DNA of 64,000 bases from Plasmodium brasilianum (Eukaryota; Apicomplexa; Aconoidasida; Haemosporida; Plasmodiidae). The DNA lies in the NCBI RefSeq assembly GCF_023973825.1, contig NW_027122927.1:20220-84219 (forward strand). Reading direction: 5' to 3'. Below the pieces are notes generated by a model that worked only from the letters and a program-made list of their open reading frames with translations, made no database searches and was not told the DNA's origin. Positions 54,144 through 64,000 of this stretch are shown piece by piece. Position 1 is the stretch's first letter. Each line of letters opens with the position of its first letter. A program made the translations under genes and the position numbers.

Positions 54144-55260
54144 GATACACTGTTAACAACATAATAATATATAAAAAAATAATAAAGTAATACCTCCTTA
54201 TTTATTTAAGTAATATCAAGTTGAAATATTAACAGAATTTATCTATAAAAATTATTAACTTAGCGCACATTAAAATTCAACGAATGGTTAACAGTTTATT
54301 TTTTATAACGAAATAATTAAAATAATAAAAAATTAATTTTATTTATATTTTAATAATAAAGGATTTAAATAAAAAAAGTCCATTTATATATCAAAAAAAT
54401 ATTTTTAAAAATCAGGCGTTATTACATTTACCCTTTTGTTATATATATACAAATATAATTAATTTCTTAATTCATTGAACTTTTTTCCTTTTTTTTTAAT
54501 ACAGAATTAATTTCACATTTAATAATATATATATGCTAATTAAATAAAGTAAAATAAAAACAGGAGGAAAGATAAAATATCAACCGTAAGACCTAATCTC
54601 AAAATCTTATATAAAAGAGATATTATTTATATTATATTTATTGCATACAAATAAAATAAAATATCCATTAAAAATTTGTTTTAAATAAATATTATTCATG
54701 ATATTTTTATGATAAAACTTATTTTGTAGAATAAATATAAACTGTGTTTTTACTCTTAAAAACAAATATAACGATGCAAAAAAATGCAATTAATTCGTTT
54801 CATTATACACTAACCATTGCACATTTATTTTTAATCTTATAATAATTGTACATTTTTTTATTTGCTTAAGACACTATCATTTAATACCAAGAAAAAACTA
54901 CAAATAACTATGACACCTTTTTTAAATAACAAATATATAATGACACAGTATATGAACAAATTTATATAAATCCCCTTTTACTTAATACTATTGAGGATAT
55001 ATATATATTTCTTTAAAAAAATCTTTTTGAATACAGAAATATATATATAAAACATAATATTATGTAAAACTAAGGATATACTTTAAACACATATAAAATA
55101 ACATTAAAATTCTCAAATTAACAAAAAAATTTTAAGTGTATATTTTTACAGTTGTACATGAAAAGGGCCAGCAAAATAAACATTTTTTTATGTAATTTAA
55201 GCAATTATATATATTTTTTCCATGTGTTTATATCACTTAGGAAGTTATAGATATTAATTG
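52499..55260. other. AT-rich spacer
   Basis: No gene was seen. It contains a run of 15 or so A at about 53879-53893 and a long (TA)n tract at 54088-54140. A possible diverged downstream element of the next gene (GAATTAATTTCACATTTAAT..) lies at about 54504-54530, 731 bp beyond its stop. Confidence 0.5.
54088..54140. repeat. (TA)n microsatellite
   Basis: The longest TA tract in the window, about 50 bp, with one phase break near 54110. Confidence 0.85.
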
Positions 55261-56134
55261 TTACAAAAAAAATACTTTACGAAAAGAAGGATATGCCGTA
55301 TTATTTAATTCGCATTTTTTATATGTTAGCTTTACATCTCTGAAAATCTTTCTGCCTATATATATCAATGCTATTAAAACTATTAATCCTAATATCAAAA
55401 CCACTATAGTTCCGTTACCTATACGAAACTCTATAAAAGATGATTTTAATGTACTAAGATCACCAATTTTTATAAATTTTAAGAATAAATATATAGCTCC
55501 AGATAACATAATTAAGCTACAAGAAGCACAGAGACCTTTTAATTCTTGTAATATGTTTTTTCTTAAAAACTTAAAATCAGCATTAATAATATCCCTAACT
55601 TTATTTTTATAATATATTTTGTCTAACATTCTTTTTTTTGAATATGAATTTTCTCTGTTGTGCAAAGAAAACTTACTTCTCCTATATTCTCCATAATTTC
55701 TTAAATTATTTAATGAACATTCATTTCGAGTTTTATTTTTCTCTTTATATACTTTTTCATTATTAGGTATATATTTTTTGTATTCTGCATTATTTGGAAT
55801 TTCTTCTTTTATCCATACAATATTTGAACACGTTCCTTGTTTATTCTTTGCTAGCAAACGATAATTTCTTGCAAATAATTTGATATCAATATTATTCTTT
55901 TCATTCGAACATGTATAAGAGATCCTCTAAAAAAACAAATATTCATAGTTTAAAAGTATAAATAATTTTATTATAACAAAAAGTATTAATAAAGATATAC
56001 CACAAAAAATATGGATAATATATATATCCTTATAGATAATATCATACCTTATCATCGTAAAAATTACATATCAAAGTTAAAAGGAGGAAAGTACATGCTT
56101 TAATATAAAAGCGTAACTTAATTTTATCTTCCAT
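55261..56134 (-). CDS. divergent fam-l/fam-m-like exported protein (third type)
   Basis: A two-exon gene of 250 codons. Exon 1 is 56134-56048 (29 codons; leader with RFYIKACTFLLLTLIC). The intron 56047-55927 begins GTATGA and ends TTTTTTTAG. Exon 2 is 55926-55261. ARNYRLLAK puts the RxLxK motif at residues 52-56 exactly as in the other fam genes. After that it differs. There is neither FDGKHFHF nor KELDY; instead SYSKKRMLDKIYYKNKVRD lies at about 123-141, followed by two membrane segments at about 161-179 and 202-219. The tail (KLTYKKCELNN..) is not of either usual form. It also lacks the SxxNKSL opening of exon 2. Gene structure and the conserved upstream position mark it as family, but it may belong to another annotated exported family. 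No break is visible. Confidence 0.8.
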
Positions 56135-56540
56135 AACATAGATTTTTAATATTATAATATATTCAGTAAGAAAAAAAATAACAGTAATACAATATTCTAT
56201 TAATTATAGAAGATAGGATATTTATTTTTTCAATTTTATATTAATGTCTTTTATTTTTTCATAAATGTATAATTAAAATATTTATAATTCTAATACATCT
56301 TACAAGTTACTCAAAGAAAAATAACTTTAAAAATTCATTAAAAAATTTTTAATGCTATTTTTAAAAAACAATATCTCATTATTATAACATAATTTGCATT
56401 CATTTATAAATATTCAAAATATATAATTTAATTATTTAATAGAATTTTGCAATTAAATAATTTATGCATTAATTCTTTCAAAAAAAAATAATAATATAAA
56501 ATATCAATCCTTATTATTTAAAAAAAAAATGAATTTATTC

Positions 56541-56565
56541 GCAATGTAGATTATAGAGAATACTT
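56541..56565 (-). promoter_or_regulatory. conserved upstream element of the fam gene at 55261-56134
   Basis: GCAATGTAGATTATAGAGAA then TACTT. It is short and diverged, but begins 407 bp upstream of the start codon, in line with the other copies. Confidence 0.4.
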
Positions 56566-58172
56566 TTTAAAAAATATTAAAAAAGAATAATTACTTATAT
56601 AATTATTTTTTGCATATTAATATTCCAATACTGTGGATATAATATTCTGAAAAAACGGTAATTACTGTTAAATAATATTAACTATAATAGTAATATAGCA
56701 GTAGCAATAATATATAAAAAAGGAAATAAATATACATATCTTGATGTTATAAAAATTATAAAATTTGAAATATATATTTTTATATATTTAAAAAAAAGAT
56801 TATAAAATAACACACGAATATTTAAAAAAATATATAATATAAAATTCAAAAAAATATATTTTTTTAATATTTGTACCATAATACTTCAAATTCTTAATTT
56901 TTTAATAAAGGTTAGTTTATATTATATTTTCTAAATGACGAGTTTAAAAATTAATACATAAATTTTTTTTTTTTTTGTTATTAATAATATATATATATTT
57001 ACAAAAAATATTAATAAATTTTAAAATAAGTAGATTAAAAATAAAATTTTTGTAAGTATCTTACACAGAATTATATTAAATATAAATCTATTAAAAATTA
57101 AAAAACTTTAGAAATAAGTATAATATATAAATTGTATAATATGTACTTAACAAAATAGAGATAATAACTTTAAATTTACTAAAATATTTAATTTATTTAT
57201 TTTCGTTTTGTTATTTTCAGCAGAAATATATTATTTTTTATTTATTCTTTTCCATATACATAGTATTAGGTTATACTTTAACTTTTAGGCACAATTAGTA
57301 AACATAATTATATAAATATATAATAATTTGTTAAAAAGATTTTTGAAAGAAAAAATATATTATGTCCAAATATTTCTATTCTTTATATACAATATTCTTT
57401 TTGTATCATTGAGAATTATAATTATAAATATATAACATGCAAAAAAATCATTTTAATCAAATGAAATAAATATTTATAGAATTTTTTTAATAAAAACACA
57501 TCATTCTTCTAAGAAATAATTAAAAAATTATAAAAACATAAAAGTAGTTAGACTTAAAATATTAATTCTGAATATACAAAAAAAAGAAATTTACAGAAAT
57601 AAATATTATTGTACTTTCATATGTTTAAATTATTTATATATTTTGCGTTATATTTTAAAAGATTCTTATTCTGTATCCTTTAATTGACAGATTACTTTAC
57701 AGGTTCATTTATTATTTTACATTTAATACTCTACGTAAAATATATTTTTACTCATATAAAAATTTATAAATTCATATATAACTTATGATATAAATTATGT
57801 AAATTGAGAGCACTATATAATAAAATCATAATAATAATTTATATATATAGGAATTTATCAGTTTGAAAATATATAATATTTTCAAACGTATATTATTTTT
57901 CTATTAATTATACTTATAAACAAGAGTAAAAACTAATATATATATGAACTAAATACGTATATATAATGAAACTATTTCATAATATATATATTAATTACCC
58001 TAAAAATAATTTACATTTTACAAATATATAACACATTTTTAAATATATCCAATAATCAGGGAGAAAAGAAGACTATTTGTAGATATTATCTGATTATATA
58101 TGAATAACATTAGTTTATTTATTTAATATTTTAATGATATAAAAACGTATCACATAAAATATGTTTATTGAT

Positions 58173-58250
58173 TCATTTTCAATTTCATATATATTTAGTT
58201 AATATTTTCAGAAATGAATTATAACAACAATTAGACAAGCAATTAATATA
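58173..58250 (-). other. conserved downstream element of the fam pseudogene at 59035-59936
   Basis: CATTTTCAATTTCATATATA, then TTTAGTTAATATTTTCAGAA, ATGAATTATAACAACAATTA and GACAAGCAATTAATAT. It ends about 785 bp beyond the stop codon. Confidence 0.45.
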
Positions 58251-59034
58251 ACAGTCCTTTTTAACTGTTAACTGTAAAGAATTAAAATAGCATAGTTTAT
58301 AAACAGTTATAAATAGGTAAAATTAAGAAGTATACAATTTTATTATATATTTATAATTTTACATTAATACTACTCAAAAAATGTAGAAGTTCTTTACATT
58401 AACTTTTACAGTAAATATGTTCCCTTGTATATTTTTTCATAAAGCTTATTTTATATAATAAATATTAACTCTCTTTTTAAGTTAAAAAAAAAAAGGATAC
58501 TTTTATAAATATCCATGCAACACAATACTTTATCTTCTTATAATTAGGTTCAAAAAAAGACATTTTTATTTTTAATTTAATATAATAATATATTTTCTTA
58601 TTAGACTGAACCTATAATAATTTTAGAGTAATAAATGATGTAAAATGGGGAGTATTGCCTTTTAGTACAAATACGTATCACCAGAGATCTATTCAATTAT
58701 ATGAATTTGGGTATTATATATTCATTTCAAAGCAAAAATATAATGTTTTCATGTAAGCCTATTTTAATATACGAATATACATATGCCAAATATAATTTGG
58801 TTGAAGTAGTATAATAAAATGTAAAATGGAAATATAAAAACATTCAAATTCTCAAAAAAAATAAGATTATATTTATTTATTATTGTATATCGGAACGCTA
58901 ATTGCACACACATGAAATTATAGACTTATTCCATTTATAGCTATGCATATTAGAAATATATCAATAAAGATTTTACATGTGTTAGACTATAATAATAATT
59001 TCAGTTTTAAAAAATACATATTTTTCATTACTCA

Positions 59035-59936
59035 TTACTCCATCATCAACATCAGTTTCTTATATTTTTCATTATTTCTTAAGACCCTATAAATTTCTAT
59101 TATAACTATTACGGATATTTCAATGATAATTAAGCCACATATTGCTATATAGATATAGGATTTTACGTCATTTCTCAACTTTCCTAAAACACTATAAAAA
59201 CCTTTAAATAATGAAATCTTTTGCACCCACGCATCTATAGTACTTATAAATGCTAATTTTAGAAGTACCGATAACCTTATTCCCAAGAAGAAAAAAAGAA
59301 AAAATATAGTAACTCCTTATCTGTATTTTCTAAACTTTATTTTATTCAAAGCTATATCACCAATTCTCCTGTTTTTCTCAAGAAAATCATCATAAACTTT
59401 TTTTAATCCATTTTTTTTCAAAATGGCAGTGCTTTCCATCGAAAATTCCATTTTCATAATCTGTTATTTCTTTATAGTATTGTGCCTTATTTAATGAATT
59501 CTTATTTGATTTTTTCTCTTTTCCTTTTGTCACTTTTTCTATATTCAGTATATCCTTTTTTCTGTACTCTTCTTTGTTTTGCATATTCTCTTTTAATCTT
59601 TAAATATTTTAATCCTTATCATGTTTATAATTTTCCAGTAGTCAAAAAAATCATTGTATCCAATTTTCTACCAATATTATAGTTCTATTGCAAAGATTTA
59701 TCAAACATGCAATAATGTGAAAAAAAAAAAAAATATAGAAAATATTTTATTTTTAAAAGATAAATAGTTAATTCCACTAAATGTTATTAATAAAAATAAA
59801 ACTCGTAAAATATGTATAATTCAAATATTTTTAAATAATAATATCATACCACATCGTTGTTAAATTGACGTATCCACATTAAAAGGATGAAAGAAGAAAT
59901 TTTAACAAATACGATTTGTTTAATTTTATATTCCAT
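59035..59936 (-). pseudogene. fam-l/fam-m-like pseudogene, FDGKHFHF type
   Basis: A broken two-exon gene. Exon 1 at 59936-59850 is intact (29 codons; leader with VFVKISSFILLMWIRQF, then a GTATGA donor). At the expected start of exon 2 the TAG acceptor is missing. The first part reads FDKSLQ, then TAG, then NYNIGRKLDTM, with further stops before 59600. An open stretch at 59584-59390 carries KNSLNKAQYYKEI and FDGKHCHFEKKWIKK (Cys for the usual Phe), ending in a frameshift. A TAA precedes GVTIFFLFFLLGIR (first membrane segment, about 59320). The last part, 59286-59035, keeps the second membrane segment and the tail NNEKYKKLMLMME. The upstream element at 60331 and the downstream element are both still present, so decay is recent compared with the remnants at 10 and 25 kb. 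Confidence 0.85.
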
Positions 59937-60330
59937 TATATATACTTTTAATATTCATATATGTTAATTAAAAAAATATTACTAATAAAAAAGTAAATAG
60001 TTCCAATGATAAAAGATATTACTTTTATTTAAATATTTACTTTTATTATTGTTTTGGAGATAATTAGTAAAAATTATATTACTATAATGGATTTTACAGA
60101 AAATACAAAGCTCAATATCATTGAAAATATATTATATAATTTTTATTATAATAATATTTATAATAAAGGCACTCCTTAAAATATAATTATTTGTATTTAT
60201 TCAAAAATAATGAAAATATATAACTTATAATTAATTTGGTGCACTTATTAAGCAACTTTTTTATAAATATTATCAAAATTAAGTAGAAAAATAAATATGT
60301 GATTTCATAATATTTCTAATTATTGATTTT

Positions 60331-60376
60331 ATATAGAATGTAGAGCGTAAAGGATATGGATAATACATTATTCTAT
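60331..60376 (-). promoter_or_regulatory. conserved upstream element of the fam pseudogene at 59035-59936
   Basis: ATATAGAATGTAGAGCGTAA, then AGGATATGGATAATACATTA. It begins 395 bp upstream of the start codon of exon 1, and persists although the gene is broken. Confidence 0.6.
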
Positions 60377-61518
60377 ATATAATTACAGTAAGAACAAATC
60401 ATAAGGATTTTATCATACTAATTATTCAAGGTGTATAAACATTATTCTTAGGAAAAATCTTTTACTATTCTTAATAGAAATCTATTATTATAGTATTATA
60501 GTAATAATATATCTAGAAATTATTATTTTATGATATTTTAATCATAACTGATGCTATAGGTAATCTTTAAGCGCATTCAAACATCTATACTATATTATAC
60601 ATTTATAAAAAAATTTTATATATGTACCTAAATAATGTGTGTACTAATATATATTTTAAAGTATAAAAGGAATGTATTTTTATATTTGTTCCATAATTTT
60701 TGATAATTATAATTTTTAATTATATAGAATTTGTAGTATCATTTCTAAATGAAGAATTTTTATAGGATTATACTTTATATTTTTGATATTTTTTTTAATT
60801 AATTATATTTATATAAAAGAAACATAAATATAGAATAAGGATCTTATTTTCAAAATATAATTATTCATTCTGTCTACACATTTACTTGTTTTATAAATGG
60901 TCTAATTAGTTTTTACAAGTTATAGTAATATTTAATATTAAAGACAATATATATACACATACTCTTTATTAAAGTTTTTACAAATATTTTCATTTTCATT
61001 ATGAAGTATTTCTCTATCTGCTAGTATAATTTTCTATAGGTACTAATTTTAATTTGGAAAAACAAAAATATTCATGGGCTGTTTCACTGTATAATTCATT
61101 ATTTTCAAAATTTATGTAAAGATGATAATTAAAGCATTATTAATATTATATTATGATTTTTATTTTAATTCATAAAAAATAATATTTAATAAATGTAATA
61201 TTGTTATGAAATTTATTTGTTAAACTGTTGTATGTGTTATCTTACAAAAAACATTTAGTTAAAACTCTTCACAAAAAACATAGTAAACCACTAAATATAA
61301 CTAATTAATACACACAAAACAATAAAAAATAAATGTTACTGTTTATATATCATCCGGACGAACGAAATTATTTTTATTTTTTGATTTTCTCTTTTAAATC
61401 CCCACTATTGCATTGAAGAAATTACTAGTTATAAATACAAACTATACATATTATCATTTACTTTTAAATAATATTAAATATTAGCTTAATATATTTATAT
61501 ACGATTTTAAAAACTAGG

Positions 61519-61544
61519 ATATATATATATATATATATATATAT
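61519..61544. repeat. (TA)n microsatellite
   Basis: A perfect TA alternation of about 13 units. Confidence 0.75.
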
Positions 61545-61661
61545 AAATGATTATATATGTATAATTATATTATTGCAAATTCAAAATAGATTTATCTTAA
61601 ATACTTTAAATGAAAATTTCTATATACATAAATAACACATTTTCATAAGTCTATTATTATT

Positions 61662-61681
61662 AAAAAAAAAAAAAAAAAAAA
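61662..61681. repeat. poly(A) tract
   Basis: About 20 consecutive A, the longest homopolymer noticed in the window; its length may be unreliable in the assembly. Confidence 0.7.
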
Positions 61682-61779
61682 TAAAAGAACTTCAAAATAT
61701 TATCTATTAATATAAGACTACATTTAATTCGTTAATTTCGTTCCCTATTGAGATAAAATGTATATATATATAGTATGTT

Positions 61780-61860
61780 TATTTATAAATTTTCAATCTA
61801 ACATATATTTAAGTAATTTTACGAAATTTAATTAACTCAAAGATTAAACGCAATAATAAA
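61780..61860 (-). other. conserved downstream element of the fam gene at 62652-63608
   Basis: TTATTTATAAATTTTCAATC, then ACGAAATTTAATTAACTCAA and AGATTAAACGCAATAATAA. It ends 792 bp beyond the stop codon. Confidence 0.55.
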
Positions 61861-62097
61861 TAATAAATACTTCTAATTTATCAATTAATGATGTAATTCT
61901 TATAATTCTTGATACATTAAACAATTATAAATAGAACTTACTTTATAATGGTATTTTTTTATTGTATATCAATACTCTATCTTTTAAGTCATAGAATTAG
62001 CACTAAGCATTTGTTAAAAAATTATATAATATAAATATTTTATATAATCAGTTCTTCATAAAATTTATTTTAAAGAATACATATTAAGGGCTTTTTA

Positions 62098-62117
62098 ATA
62101 TATATATATATATATAT
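62098..62117. repeat. (TA)n microsatellite
   Basis: TA alternation of about 10 units in the 3' flank of the gene at 62652-63608. Confidence 0.6.
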
Positions 62118-62651
62118 TCAAAAAAACAACTTTACTTTGCTTCATTTAATAAAAAGAACACAAGTTAAGCTTTTATTTAAAACTAATGATATATTTTTAT
62201 AATTGCATCAACATATAATAATTTTTGAATAAAACAACATAAAAAATAAAATGCACAATTTCATAAAGTACAAATATATATAAATGCATATGACTAAAAT
62301 TACATTATTTTTCTTATGATATATTATTTTAAACACTGAAAAATAAAATATTCATAAGAATCAAATGAAATATGAACATATATAAGTATATATTAATCTA
62401 TGACACTTAAATGTATTATGAATATACCTTAGAATACACAATAAAAAACATAAAAATATTTAAATTCGCAAAAAAACATAGAACATATTTTTGCATTATC
62501 CGTTAACCAAAAAGAGAATATATATATAAATGTATTTATAAAATTATGTAATTATATGTAGGTATATAAAACCCATGACTAAATATACTACAAATATTAC
62601 AGCATATTAAAAACTTCACTACAGAAAGTAATATATATCCTACTTTATATT

Positions 62652-63608
62652 TTACTTTTTCCTGAACTTAATTCTTTCATAATTTTTAACTTTATTATGG
62701 TAATAAACAATCCATGATATAATTACAATTCCTAATATAAAGAAAAGTAAAAAATATGTTAGAGTACGGCACATACTTCTAAAAAAAATTATCCTTTGGT
62801 TACCTTTAACTACTACAACATGCTTGAACATTTCCTCTAAAAAGCTACCCGAACAAGCATTCCTAAAAGCTGTTATCTTCTCTTTACCAATTAAATCAAA
62901 CAATAAAATATATAGTTCACTCGAAACTCCATAACCTGAAGAAATTTCTACTATGAACCCTATGCATAACAACAATAATAATATGCAAGGATATTTGATT
63001 CTTAATAAAAATTTTTTAAGTATTATTTTTTTGTAAAGCTTATCACTAATTGTTTTGTTCCTTTGAAGAAAATCTACATAATCGAGTTCTTTAAATATTT
63101 TCTTTTCCAAATGGGAATATTTTTTGGTTTCAAATATACAAGATTTATTTTTCATTTTTTTTTTAAGTCCTCTTACACTCCTTGGTAAGCTCTCATTTGA
63201 GTAATTCTTTTTCCCTAAGGAATCTTTTTCATTATTAGATATATCTTGCTTATCATAAACCATATTTGGTAACTCTTCTTTTAAACATACAATACACGAA
63301 TCCTTATCCTGCTTATATTTTGCCAGAATACGATAATTTCTTGCGTATAATTTTCTATGACTGTACAATTTATTCAAAGATTTGTTATGCGTACTCTAAA
63401 AAAACAAAAAAAAAGTTTATCAATTGATCAAATGAATAATCTCACACTAAAAGAAGTACTAATAAAAATAAAATACAAATAATAGAAATAATACAAATAT
63501 CCTTAAATAATATTATCCAACCGAATAAGTATCAATATTACATATCCAACAGAAAAAGATTAACGTAGATATTTTTTTAAATAAAAAGGTCTTTATTTCT
63601 TGTTCCAT
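62652..63608 (-). CDS. fam-l/fam-m-like exported protein, KELDY type
   Basis: A two-exon gene of 276 codons. Exon 1 is 63608-63522 (29 codons; leader with STLIFFCWIC). The intron 63521-63396 begins GTTGGA, an unusual donor in this set, and ends TTTTTTTAG. Exon 2 is 63395-62652. RILAK is at residues 52-56, preceded by ARNY. FETKKYSHLEKKIFKELDY is at about 117-135. Membrane segments are at about 164-180 and 241-259. The tail is YYHNKVKNYERIKF plus basic residues. By family knowledge it is an exported membrane protein. It is the upstream neighbour of the FDGKHFHF-type pseudogene at 59035-59936, so this pair has lost one partner. Its upstream element would be expected at about 63.98-64.0 kb, at or beyond the window edge. 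No break is visible. Confidence 0.87.
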
Positions 63609-64000
63609 CATATATATCTTTAATGCAATGATATCCTTAGCAAGTATATAATTAACAATAATAAAATATTCTTTTTAAAATATATGATACTATTATTATT
63701 TATTTAATTATTCTTTGTTATTTTTTCGTAAAAATATAATAAAAAGTTCAAATATATAATTTTTCATTTTAAAAGAAACAAAGAAATATAAGCTCAAAAA
63801 TAAACTATAAAATTTTTATTTTAATGTTATTTATAAAAAAGTAACTTTAATTAATATAATACAAAATGAGGTCATTAATAGATATTCATAATATGTTAAT
63901 TATTTATTTAATATAGTGAAGTTATTAAATAAATTTTTTATCAATTTTCATAAAAAATAAATATATATATATACTTTCTTAATATATATATATATACATA
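63609..64000. other. upstream flank of the last fam gene
   Basis: AT-rich, with a (TA)n stretch near 63.96-64.0 kb. The conserved upstream element was not seen before the window ends. Confidence 0.5.

Larger units (their letters stand above)
56135..59034. other. AT-rich spacer
   Basis: Holds the upstream element at 56541-56565 and the downstream element at 58173-58250. No gene was seen. Confidence 0.5.
59937..62651. other. AT-rich spacer
   Basis: Holds the upstream element at 60331-60376, (TA)n tracts at 61519-61544 and 62098-62117, an A run at 61662-61681 and the downstream element at 61780-61860. No gene was seen. Confidence 0.5.

Noticed and set aside
56682..56879. Minus-strand Phe/Ile/Tyr-rich frame
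   Set aside because: Pure AT-rich translation upstream of the fam gene at 55261-56134, with no domain, leader plus motif, or splice context.
1..64000. Telomere repeats, tRNA, rRNA, CRISPR arrays or transposons
   Set aside because: No GGGTT(T/C)A-type arrays, structured RNA gene, or regularly spaced direct repeats were seen; the organism is eukaryotic and repeats found are simple AT tracts and duplicated gene cassettes.

Overview
This window looks like a subtelomeric stretch of a Plasmodium chromosome, most likely Plasmodium malariae or a close relative such as P. malariae-like or P. brasilianum. The DNA is extremely AT-rich, full of A/T homopolymers and (TA)n tracts. The genes are short two- or multi-exon genes with GT..AG introns. 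The families are recognisable from their translations: fam-l/fam-m-like exported proteins (the Fam-L/Fam-M-like family, DUF3671), one STP1 gene and one PIR pseudogene. The combination of many fam-l/fam-m-like genes with STP1 points to P. malariae. No rRNA, tRNA, telomere repeat or core housekeeping gene was seen.

Layout. All fam-type genes lie on the minus strand. Eight look intact and one is broken, and two further decayed copies were found by reading through stop codons. Two alternating types can be told apart. The 'FDGKHFHF type' is at 2883-3757, 21629-22465, 37790-38659 and 59035-59936 (the last a pseudogene). The 'KELDY type' is at 6837-7897, 18323-19279, 34303-35299 and 62652-63608. A third, divergent type is at 55261-56134. 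They sit as neighbouring pairs about 2.3-3.1 kb apart. Between the third pair and the divergent gene, an STP1 gene (44859-47401) and a PIR pseudogene (51586-52498) lie on the opposite, plus strand.

Shared architecture. Every fam gene for which both exons can be read has a first exon of exactly 87 nt (29 codons) encoding a hydrophobic leader. This is followed by a phase-0 intron of 120-130 nt and a second exon that places an RxLxK PEXEL-like motif at residues 52-56. Two C-terminal membrane segments and a short basic tail follow. A conserved element related to GTAGAGAATATAGATAAT lies 375-409 bp upstream of the start codon of eight of nine genes. A second conserved element lies about 780-805 bp downstream of most stop codons. 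The unit that is copied around therefore appears to be a cassette of roughly 2-2.5 kb.

Large-scale structure. The segments at about 10.0-22.9 kb and 25.3-39.1 kb are diverged tandem copies of one unit. Each holds an FDGKHFHF-type gene, a KELDY-type gene, a long non-coding spacer and a decayed fam-type gene. The left edge (about 1-1000) resembles the 3' flank of the STP1 gene (about 48.6-49.6 kb), which suggests another STP1-like gene just outside the window.

Inferred function. By family knowledge these are blood-stage exported or host-cell-modifying, multigene, variant membrane proteins. No enzymatic pathway is present. All assignments come from reading the translations; no database search was run.
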